Shown one piece after another: positions 30,106 through 36,725 of a stretch of DNA of 64,000 nucleotides. A model generated the notes under the pieces. That model was not told the origin of the DNA, ran no database searches, and was given only the letters and a program-made list of their open reading frames with translations. Made by a program: the position numbers and the translations under genes. Location of the stretch: contig NZ_CP048407.1 in NCBI RefSeq assembly GCF_003403315.2, forward strand, positions 2,666,001 through 2,730,000, written 5' to 3'. Source of the stretch: Thermaerobacter sp. PB12/4term. Lineage in GTDB: Bacteria; Bacillota; Sulfobacillia; Thermaerobacterales; Thermaerobacteraceae. The first letter of the stretch is position 1. Each line of letters starts with the position of its first letter.

Positions 30106-30147
30106 ACAATGGCGGCGGCCGCCTCCCGGCGGCCGCCGTCGCATTGT
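30106..30147. terminator. Large hairpin between convergent fur and HtrA-like genes
   Basis: A 13-bp stem (one G-T pair) around the loop TCCC, extended by a 2-base bulge and 5 more pairs (ACAAT/ATTGT). It lies in the 295-base convergent gap 29904-30198, which has no gene. It probably ends transcription from both sides; no T-tract follows. Confidence 0.6.
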
Positions 30148-30198
30148 CGGGCAGCTTCCAAGACGCCTCGGGGAGGCGCCTTCTGAGGCGAGATGCCT

Positions 30199-31134
30199 TC
30201 AAGACGCCGACGCCAGGCGCGGGATCTCCTCCACCGGGAACTCCAGCTCGATCAGCTCGCCGCCCCGCAGCACCGTCAGCCGGGCCCGGTCGCCCGGCCG
30301 CCGGTAAGCCAGCACCTTGCGGATGGTCCCGGCGTGGGTCACCGGCTGGTCGTCGGCGCGCACCACCATGTCGAAGGGCTTGATGCCCGCCCGCTTGCCC
30401 GGCCCGTTGTCGGCCACGTGGCCGACCACCAGGCCGCGGTCCACCGGCAGGGCGAAGAGCTGGGCCAGGGCGGGGTCCACCACGTCGGGCTGGCCCGAGA
30501 AGCCCAACCAGGGGTGGGTGGCACGGCCGAACTCGATGATCTGGTTCACCACCCGGCGCACCACGTCGCCCTGCACCGCCAGGCTCATGCCGTGGGACCA
30601 GGGGATGCCGTTGACCCCGGCCACGGCGCCGTCCAGGGTGACCAGGGGCCCGCCGGTGTTGCCGGGGTGCATGGGCGCCTGGGTGACGATCAACCCGTCC
30701 ACAGGAATGCGGTCGGGACGGTACAGGGTCATGTCCACGGTGCTGACGATGCCGAAGGTGGCGTTGAGCTGCAGGTTGAGAGGGTAGCCCGCGGCCACCA
30801 CGAAGTGGCCCACCCGCAGCTCGGCCGTGGGCCGCCAGGTGGGAAGGGGCCCCGGGAACCGCTCGGCGAGCCGCAACACGGCGATGAAGTACACCGGATC
30901 CGACCCGACGACGGTGGCATCCACCTTGGTTCCGCCGGGCAGGGTCACCACCACCTCGGCGGCGTCGTCCACCGTCTGGGCGTTGCAGATCACGTGCCAG
31001 TGGTCGAAGAGGATCCCCGTGCCAAAGGCCGTGGTCTGGCGCTTGCGGTCGGTCCCTGCCACGTGGCAGAGGAACGGCCGCACCCGCTCCAGGGTTTCGA
31101 CAATGGCCGTCTCCCAGCCGAACGGTTGCATCAT
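30199..31134 (-). CDS. HtrA-like PDZ protein with a lost catalytic triad
   Basis: 311 residues. Residues ~25-200 follow the trypsin-like HtrA/DegP fold (FGTGILF, VTLPGGTKVDATVVGSDP, AAGYPLNLQL, GNTGGPLV) and ~215-300 a PDZ domain (HPWLGF, NGPGKRAGIKPFDMVVRADDQPV). All three catalytic positions are changed: His is Gln53 (CNAQTV for TNxHVV), Asp is Phe83 (DPVYFIAVL for DxxxDIAVL) and Ser is Thr160 (GNTGG for GNSGG). It should be a non-proteolytic binding protein. There is no signal peptide or membrane anchor, unlike most HtrA proteins. Two adjacent ATGs (31134, 31131) could start it. Confidence 0.82.
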   Translation of the reverse strand: MMQPFGWETAIVETLERVRPFLCHVAGTDRKRQTTAFGTGILFDHWHVICNAQTVDDAAEVVVTLPGGTKVDATVVGSDPVYFIAVLRLAERFPGPLPTWRPTAELRVGHFVVAAGYPLNLQLNATFGIVSTVDMTLYRPDRIPVDGLIVTQAPMHPGNTGGPLVTLDGAVAGVNGIPWSHGMSLAVQGDVVRRVVNQIIEFGRATHPWLGFSGQPDVVDPALAQLFALPVDRGLVVGHVADNGPGKRAGIKPFDMVVRADDQPVTHAGTIRKVLAYRRPGDRARLTVLRGGELIELEFPVEEIPRLASAS

Positions 31135-31274
31135 GGCGATCGCCCCAAGCCGTTGAGCCCGGCGCGCGCCGGGCTTTCGCGAAGTAACCGGCCTTGGAAG
31201 GGAAGAAGCGCTACCGGCCCCAATGAACCAAGGGGCGGCGCCGGCCTGTCTTGCACCGGTCACCGCCCCTGATG

Positions 31275-31349
31275 TGCGCCCGGCAGGAATCGAACCTGCG
31301 CAAGACGTGGCTCCGGAGGCCACCGCTCTATCCGCTGAGCTACGGGCGC
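31275..31349 (-). tRNA. tRNA-Arg(CCG)
   Basis: Acceptor GCGCCCG pairs with CGGGCGC; anticodon stem GTGGC/GCCAC encloses CTCCGGA (anticodon CCG); T-arm GCAGG-TTCGATT-CCTGC. Discriminator A; CCA not encoded. A strong promoter lies 36 bases upstream. Confidence 0.96.
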
Positions 31350-31384
31350 ATGCGCGAGCGCCGGTGGCGCCCGCCGCGCTACTC

Positions 31385-31413
31385 ATTATACCCCGCTCCG
31401 GGCATCATGCCAA
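31385..31413 (-). promoter_or_regulatory. Promoter of tRNA-Arg(CCG)
   Basis: TTGGCA (31413-31408), 17-base spacer, TATAAT (31390-31385) on the minus strand. Confidence 0.8.
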
Positions 31414-31890
31414 GGGCTCCCCGGGGCAAGCCGGGCTGCCGGAGCACCGGGCGCTCCGGAAGCCGAGGGCCGCGCGGCCTGGCGGTCGGCGCACCGCGCG
31501 CTCCGGCGGCCGGCTTGCCTCGCCGCCCCGCGGGGGCACCGAGCGGCCCGCGGGCGGCGGCCCGGCGGGCCTCGCCCTGCGGGGAGGCGGGTGGCAAGCG
31601 TGGCCGGATACGCCCCGTTTCCACCGGGAGGGCGGCTTCAACCTCCGGCGGCTCGCCGGCGCAAGGAAGGTGGGGACCGGCGCCGCCCTTGACGTGGCCC
31701 GGCCTGGTCCCGTCCGGGGATGGGCGTCCCGGGCAGGGACCGCGGTGGTGGGCGCCGAATCCTCTTGCCAGGCCTGGTTCAAGGCGCGCGCGGGGTGGAT
31801 CGCCCCGCAGGGTCGGGCCGGCTCAGCCCGGCGGCCCGCGGCGGGCACCGATCCCCGCCGGCAACCTGCCCGGCAAGGAGGATTGAGCTC
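31414..31890. other. 477-base gap upstream of the small His-rich gene
   Basis: No gene supported. GC-rich, with a lone TTGACG at about 31689 that lacks a convincing -10. The 3' end carries the AAGGAGG site of the next gene. Confidence 0.4.
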
Positions 31891-32328
31891 ATGGTACCCG
31901 CAAGCGGGTTGCCGGTTCAACCGGCGCATCCCGGCCGCCACGATGCCGGTGCAGCGCAGGGTAGCGCGCCAGCCGGCCAACATCACCACGGCACCGGTCA
32001 TCAGCACGGTGATCCGCTGTTGCGCCGGCACGGCCAGCCCCAGGTCCACAGCTGGCTGGCCCAGCGGCCCACCACCTTCTGGGGAAAGGTCAAGCAGTTC
32101 GTCTGGGGCTTCCTCTTTTTCGACTGGTATCACGAGCTTCAGCATGCCCGCTCCCAGTACAACGACGTGATGAACCTGGTGCTGTTTGGCGAGCTCTTGG
32201 GGATCCCGCTGATGAACTCGTCCATCGGGCTGCGGCTGCTGCCCTATGTCCTGCCCGACCTGGGCGCCTGGAAGCACCGGCAGCTGGAAGAGCACCTGGT
32301 CGAGGAGCATGCGCCCCACATCCATTAG
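31891..32328 (+). CDS. Small His-rich protein, homologue of the ArsA-linked small protein
   Basis: 145 residues, family not recognised. The first ~55 residues are His-rich, including the run HHHGTGHQH at 31-39. The remainder has two amphipathic or hydrophobic stretches (KQFVWGFLFFDWY, NDVMNLVLFGELLGIP) and the string LGIP-x7-LRxLPY-x7-WKxR at 103-130. That string recurs with identical spacing in the 99-residue protein at 36291-36590, so the two are homologues. AAGGAGG lies 9 bases before the ATG. The gene is followed by a membrane-anchored protein and converges on the ArsA-type operon. Function unknown; membrane association is inferred from hydrophobicity. Confidence 0.72.
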   Translation: MVPASGLPVQPAHPGRHDAGAAQGSAPAGQHHHGTGHQHGDPLLRRHGQPQVHSWLAQRPTTFWGKVKQFVWGFLFFDWYHELQHARSQYNDVMNLVLFGELLGIPLMNSSIGLRLLPYVLPDLGAWKHRQLEEHLVEEHAPHIH

Positions 32329-32420
32329 GCGTCAGGCCTTGGGGGTTTGGAGGCATGCGCCCCATAAGGGCGCCCCGGGGAACACGGCCCCGGGTGGAAC
32401 CGGCGGGTGAGGTGAACCCC

Positions 32421-32975
32421 GTGCCCGAACCGCTTCTGGACCGCATCGCGCTGGCCGTGGCCGTCCTGCTGGTCCTGTGGTGGGTGGCCGGCCGGCAGTG
32501 GAACCGGCACCGGGCGGTACAGCTCGCCCGGGTGGCCCGGGAAGCCATGGCCACGCTGGGCGGCGACGTCACGCTGCGCGCCCTGGGTGGCGGCACCAGC
32601 GGCTTCATCATGGAAGTGGGCCGCCCCGGGCCGGGCATCCGCTCCGCCCAGATGCTGTGCCTCCTGGAGCCCCGCGATTTTCCCCTGGCCTGGGCCTGGA
32701 CCCGCTGGCGCGGCCGGCGGGACCAGTTCATCCTGAAGATTGAGGCCACGGCGTCCTTGCGCCCGGCGCGCCTGGAGGGCCGGAGCGGGCCGGCGGGCGG
32801 GTTCGGCCTGCGCCGGCTGGTGCTGGCCGCCACCCAGGCCCAAAGTCCCCATGTTCAGGTGAGCTTTGGTGTGGGACCGGGCGAGGAAAGCGACATCCCG
32901 CGGGCCGTCCAGCTGGCGGCCGGGCTTGCCCGGGGCGAGCTGCAACTGGCGGCCCGGGGACAGGATTCGGCTTGA
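32421..32975 (+). CDS. Unknown protein with one N-terminal membrane helix
   Basis: 184 residues, not recognised. Residues 8-24 (IALAVAVLLVLWWVAG) form one transmembrane helix, followed by a basic stretch (RQWNRHR) that would keep the rest in the cytoplasm. The soluble part is mixed alpha/beta, without Cys pairs or a known motif. The GTG at 32421 has GAGGTGA about 8 bases upstream. It lies 92 bases after the small His-rich gene, probably in one operon, and ends 13 bases from the convergent thioredoxin-like gene. Confidence 0.6.
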   Translation: MPEPLLDRIALAVAVLLVLWWVAGRQWNRHRAVQLARVAREAMATLGGDVTLRALGGGTSGFIMEVGRPGPGIRSAQMLCLLEPRDFPLAWAWTRWRGRRDQFILKIEATASLRPARLEGRSGPAGGFGLRRLVLAATQAQSPHVQVSFGVGPGEESDIPRAVQLAAGLARGELQLAARGQDSA

Positions 32976-32988
32976 GATGCCACTGCTC

Positions 32989-33396
32989 TTATCCCGCGGC
33001 CTGGTCTTCGCCCAGGCACGATGCCAGGAGGCGGTCTATGGCCTCGTAGCCTTCATCCAGCCGCACGCAGCGGCCCGCGGCCACCAGGGCCACTTGGCCG
33101 GTGCCGATGCCGTACCGGGTGGCCAGCCACATGCCCCTTAGGGAAGTAAGGGGAACGGTGACCACCTGCAGCCGCCAGCCGAAACGGGCCGCCAGGTGAG
33201 CCACAAGGGACTCCAGCTGCCGCTGCCGCGCCTGTTCCTCCGGCGGATAGTCCTGGGTCTGGTCCGCAGGCCACTCCAGGCCACAGCCCGCACCCCAGCC
33301 CATGCCGCGCGGGCACATCTTGTAGATGAGGGGAAACAGGCCGACGATCTCCACCCGCAGGGGACGTCGCCGGCTCTTCCTGCCCAGGGTCGCCAC
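32989..33396 (-). CDS. Small thioredoxin-like protein (ArsD-like position)
   Basis: 135 residues, no sure family. The predicted order of elements fits a thioredoxin-like fold: strand VEIVGLFPLIY, a Cys-containing loop (MCPRGMGWGAGC, two Cys ten residues apart), helix RQLESLVAHLAARFG, strand RLQVVTVPL, a helix, strands QVALVAAGRCVRL and a last helix. ArsD, the metallochaperone of ArsA, has such a fold and genomic position, but its vicinal Cys motif is absent here. The GTG at 33396 follows GGGAGGG. It is the last gene of the ArsA-type operon, 51 bases after the preceding one. Confidence 0.5.
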   Translation of the reverse strand: MATLGRKSRRRPLRVEIVGLFPLIYKMCPRGMGWGAGCGLEWPADQTQDYPPEEQARQRQLESLVAHLAARFGWRLQVVTVPLTSLRGMWLATRYGIGTGQVALVAAGRCVRLDEGYEAIDRLLASCLGEDQAAG

Positions 33397-33447
33397 TTTC
33401 CCGTCCCTCCCTGGCGCACCGGCTTGGCCCCGCCCGCGCCGGATTCC

Positions 33448-34125
33448 TTAATGGCACCGCCACTCCGCCAGCAGGGCCTCCCAGGCAGCCTCCAGGTCGC
33501 CCGGCTCAACGCCTGGCACCGCTTCCAGGCGGATGTGCAGGCGGCGGCGAGTGAAGCCACACTCCAGCACCAGCGCGCGGGCCGGCCGCCACCGGCCGGG
33601 GAACCCGCGCCGTACGGCACCTGCGGCCCACCAGCCTGGGTGGCCGTCCAGCAGGCAGGTACCCGTGGCGTCGATCCGGCCGAGCCCCCAATCCCTGGTG
33701 GCGGGGCGGCCACCACCTCTCTTCCCTGATGCCCTTGCCTGCGGGACGCCCTTTCCGGTCCGGGGGCCAGCGTTCCGCCCGTCGCGCCCCGCTGCCGACA
33801 CCGCCTCCGCCGCCGGCGTCCCGGGGCCGGCGGCCACCGCTCCAGCCGGCGTGACATGGAGGAAGAGCTCCGCCCGCAGTGCCGCCCTGCCCCCCGTACC
33901 GGTCCGGGCAGCCAGCCACCAGTGGCCACGACCCGCCGTGGCCCAGCTGACGCCATCCCGCACGTGCCAGCGGTCGACCTCGGGCGGGAAGGCTCCGTCC
34001 CCCAGGCGCCATCCGGCCGGCACCCCCAGCAGCAGCAGGTTGCACGTGCCGAAGACCACGCTGCGGACGGCCAGCAGGTGGGGCCGGGCGGCGTCCCGCC
34101 CGGCCCCCTGGGCCCCCGCGCTCAC
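33448..34125 (-). CDS. Unknown protein coupled to the second ArsA-type ATPase
   Basis: 225 residues, not recognised. It looks bipartite: an N-terminal ~90 residues (SVVFGTCNLLLLGVPAGW, RDGVSWATAGRGHWW), a low-complexity Gly/Arg linker of ~50, and a C-terminal part with DGHPGWWAAG and RRRLHIRLEAVPGVEPGD. The GTG start overlaps the stop of the preceding ATPase gene in a GTGA arrangement, so it is probably made in fixed ratio with that ATPase. Confidence 0.6.
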   Translation of the reverse strand: MSAGAQGAGRDAARPHLLAVRSVVFGTCNLLLLGVPAGWRLGDGAFPPEVDRWHVRDGVSWATAGRGHWWLAARTGTGGRAALRAELFLHVTPAGAVAAGPGTPAAEAVSAAGRDGRNAGPRTGKGVPQARASGKRGGGRPATRDWGLGRIDATGTCLLDGHPGWWAAGAVRRGFPGRWRPARALVLECGFTRRRLHIRLEAVPGVEPGDLEAAWEALLAEWRCH

Positions 34126-35153
34126 CCGGTCACCTGGGCCAGGGCCCAGTGCTGGTCGGGATCGAAGAGGTCATCCACCGCCTGCTTGAGGGCGTCCAGG
34201 CCGTGCACCTCGCTCTTGTACAGGGGCAGGAAGGCGCGGACCAGGTCGCCCAGTTCCCGCTGGATCCGCTCCAGATAGCCCGCCTGCTCCTGGTACTTGT
34301 TCAGAAGGTACTCGTCGCCGCTGGCTTTCTCCACCTCTTCGCCGCGAATGACACCGTTGACCAGGACCCCGCCCACGGGAATGTCATAGGCGCGCACCAT
34401 CTTGATGAAGCGGGTGACCACGGAGATGGGCAACGCCAGGGGCAGGGTGACGAAGAAGAAGGCGGTCAGGTTGGGGTCGACCAGCAGCCGCTTGACCGCC
34501 TTAAACCGCTCGTCCATGGCGATCAGGTCGGCCAGCATGGGGTCCTTCTTGACTTCTTCCATCACCTTTTCCTTGCGGAAGCTCAGCTGCACCCGTAGCG
34601 AGAGCGCCTCCTTGCGCGACTCGATCATCCGCTGGAGCCACAGGCCGTAGATCTTGGACAACCCGATGAGCCGCACGGCGTTGGCCACCGCCGCCGTATC
34701 GAACACCAAGATGTCGTACTCCTGACCCTCCCGCAGCATGATGTCGACCATCTTGTCGAACATGGCCGACTCTTCGAAGGCAGGGTTCGTCACGGCAATG
34801 TCGACGAAGGGCTTGGCATCGACGGGGATGTCCGCATACTTGAGGAATTCCTTCACCCGCTGGCCGATGTTCTCCCGGTAGCGGGCCACCACGTCCGAGG
34901 CATCCACCTCGACGGCATGGAGGTTGGGTACGCCCTGTACCGGGCGCACCTGGCCGCCCGACAGGTCCTGGCCGAACACCGACGTCAGCGAATGCACGGG
35001 GTTCAGGCTGGCCAGCAGGGTGCGCTTGCCCTGCTCGGCAAAATGGTACGCCAGCACGGCGGCACAGATGGTCTTGCCCACACCACCCTTGCCGCCGGTG
35101 AACACGAATTTCAACTGGGGGTGCTCCTGCAAGAAGGCTCCGATATGCTGCAC
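34122..35153 (-). CDS. ArsA/Get3-type ATPase, probably hydrolysis-impaired subunit
   Basis: 343 residues of the ArsA/Get3/MinD P-loop class. The deviant Walker A with both lysines, GGKGGVGKT, is at 20-28. Two catalytic loops are altered: the switch I Asp (STDP in Get3, Asp57 in yeast) is Asn51 in ASLNPVHSL, and the DTAPTGH signature is DTAAVAN at 152-158. Both changes predict weak or no ATP hydrolysis. There is no CxxC zinc motif as in Get3. The GTG at 35153 follows AAAGGAGTGA. It is 49 bases downstream of its intact paralogue, with which it may form a heterodimer. Confidence 0.8.
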   Translation of the reverse strand: MQHIGAFLQEHPQLKFVFTGGKGGVGKTICAAVLAYHFAEQGKRTLLASLNPVHSLTSVFGQDLSGGQVRPVQGVPNLHAVEVDASDVVARYRENIGQRVKEFLKYADIPVDAKPFVDIAVTNPAFEESAMFDKMVDIMLREGQEYDILVFDTAAVANAVRLIGLSKIYGLWLQRMIESRKEALSLRVQLSFRKEKVMEEVKKDPMLADLIAMDERFKAVKRLLVDPNLTAFFFVTLPLALPISVVTRFIKMVRAYDIPVGGVLVNGVIRGEEVEKASGDEYLLNKYQEQAGYLERIQRELGDLVRAFLPLYKSEVHGLDALKQAVDDLFDPDQHWALAQVTG

Positions 35154-35202
35154 CCGTGGTCACTCCTTTGCGGCTCCCCAGGCCCCGCCCCGGACCCGTC
35201 CG

Positions 35203-36219
35203 TCAGGCCTCCAGGGCGATCTCGCAGTTCATCAGGTAGCGGGAAGCCTGCTCGATCATCTCCAGCCCCTTGGGCTCCCGGGTGAACATGGGCACCACCG
35301 ACTGGACCCGGTCGCCGAACTTGCGGGCAATGTCGGCCAGGTGCTGCTGTTGCATCAGGACCCGGTTGCGCAGGTACTCCGACGTACCGGGGCGATCCAG
35401 CAGCTCCCGCGGGTACACCTGGTTGACCACCAGGCCGGACATCTCCATGCCCAGGGCGTGGAACATCGCCAAAGCCCGCTCGGTGTCGAGGATCGCCATC
35501 TTTTCCGGGATCAGCACCATGAAGAAGGCTGTGCGGCGGCGGTCGGTGATGAGGTCGGTGAAGGCCTTGATCTTGTTGCGGATGTCGATCAGTTCCTGCA
35601 TGACCGCGTCCTCATGGCCCTTCTCGCCCTTGAGGGTCGCGGCAATGGCATCGTACTCGGCCACCTTGGAGCGAGCCTCGGTGATCTTCTCCACCCATTT
35701 GGAGAGAATGTCGGCCATGGCCACCATGCGCACCCCGTGGCCGAAGGGCGGCATGTCGAAGATGTAGATGTCGTATTCGTGGGCCGCCACCAGCTCGGCC
35801 ATGGCATCGTAGGTGGCGGACTCGTACATGGCCGGCTCCGCGGAGGTGGAGTCGATGTACTCCTCGATCTCCCGCGGCACCTCGTCCAGGCCGTACATGT
35901 CCTTGATCTTCTGTTTCACCGACGCCTGGTAGTCGGCCACCCGGCGGTCCGCGTCGATCTCGACCACGAACAGGTTGGGGGCCACCTCGATCTCGCCCAG
36001 GCCGTAGAAGTTGCGCTCGAAGATATCGCTCAGCGAGGCCTGGGGATCGGTGCTGAAGAGCAGCGTCCGCTTCTTCTTCACCTGGGACATGTACCAGGCC
36101 AGGGACGAGCTGGACGTGGTCTTGCCCAGGCCGCCCTTTCCCGCGAAGATGACGATCTCCACGTCGGGGTGCTCGTTGAAGTACGACTCCAGTCCCCGGG
36201 GCCGTACCAGGGTGGGCAT
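35203..36219 (-). CDS. ArsA/Get3-type ATPase, active-looking subunit
   Basis: 338 residues. Deviant Walker A AGKGGLGKT at 26-34; switch I STDPQASLSD with Asp58; switch II signature DMPPFGHG at 155-162, a variant of DTAPTGH. All catalytic groups needed for hydrolysis appear present. Middle segments (SAEPAMYESA) align with NPAFEESA of the second ATPase, showing common origin. No CxxC motif, no arsenic-binding Cys triad, single ATPase domain, so arsenite transport is unlikely. The ATG at 36219 follows GGAGTGGAGG. It is preceded by the small LGIP/LPY protein gene. Confidence 0.82.
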   Translation of the reverse strand: MPTLVRPRGLESYFNEHPDVEIVIFAGKGGLGKTTSSSSLAWYMSQVKKKRTLLFSTDPQASLSDIFERNFYGLGEIEVAPNLFVVEIDADRRVADYQASVKQKIKDMYGLDEVPREIEEYIDSTSAEPAMYESATYDAMAELVAAHEYDIYIFDMPPFGHGVRMVAMADILSKWVEKITEARSKVAEYDAIAATLKGEKGHEDAVMQELIDIRNKIKAFTDLITDRRRTAFFMVLIPEKMAILDTERALAMFHALGMEMSGLVVNQVYPRELLDRPGTSEYLRNRVLMQQQHLADIARKFGDRVQSVVPMFTREPKGLEMIEQASRYLMNCEIALEA

Positions 36220-36290
36220 GCCTCCACTCCTCCCTTTCAGCGTCTCCGGCGGCACCGGCGCCAGGCCCTCTCCAGGAGACTCGCTCATCC

Positions 36291-36590
36291 TCAGTAGATG
36301 GCGTCGGTGAAGTCCCGCTCCCGGAAGACCCGCTGCTTCCACGACTCGATGTTGGGAACGGCGTACGGCAGGATGCGCAGGCTGTAATAGGGCGGCAGCA
36401 CGGGGATGCCGAGCATGTCGCCCAGGGTGATGAACATGAACAGGTGCTCCAGGTGCATCCGGGTGCGCAGCGCCGCCGTGACGTTGCCGTGGCTCGCCAT
36501 GCCGTACATGACGCCCCGGAGCTTGGTCAGGAACCCAGCCTTCTGCTCCTTGCGGGCTCCGTTGGCCGGCCCGTCCTTGCGACCCAACAT
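36291..36590 (-). CDS. Small LGIP/LPY protein heading the ArsA-type genes
   Basis: 99 residues, no recognised family. A basic N-terminus (RKDGPANGARKEQK) is followed by a likely helix-rich hydrophobic middle (HLFMFITLGDMLGIP) and the string LRILPY-x7-WKQR at 71-87. It matches the C-terminal half of the 145-residue protein at 31891-32328 without gaps. The ATG at 36590 is favoured because AAAGGAGG lies 9 bases upstream; an in-frame ATG at 36596 is too close to it. It lies 135 bases after cstA and 71 before the first ATPase. It might be a peripheral membrane partner or substrate of the ATPases. Confidence 0.7.
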   Translation of the reverse strand: MLGRKDGPANGARKEQKAGFLTKLRGVMYGMASHGNVTAALRTRMHLEHLFMFITLGDMLGIPVLPPYYSLRILPYAVPNIESWKQRVFRERDFTDAIY

Positions 36591-36725
36591 GGGCATGCGC
36601 CTCCTTTGTCGACCTTGGCCCGGCCCGGTAGGTGGAACCGGCCCGGCCGCCGCCACGGATGGCGGATCCGGCGGCGGGCCCTGCCGCGGTGGCAGGGCCC
36701 GCCGCGACGGCCGCCTCGGTGCCGG

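Noticed and set aside
29220-30161. 313-residue minus-strand frame over the fur gene
   Set aside because: It runs across the fur promoter and the convergent hairpin and has no family likeness.
34122-36219. Arsenite efflux (ArsA) assignment for the two ATPases
   Set aside because: Each has a single ATPase domain, no arsenic-binding Cys triad, and no arsB, arsR or arsC nearby.
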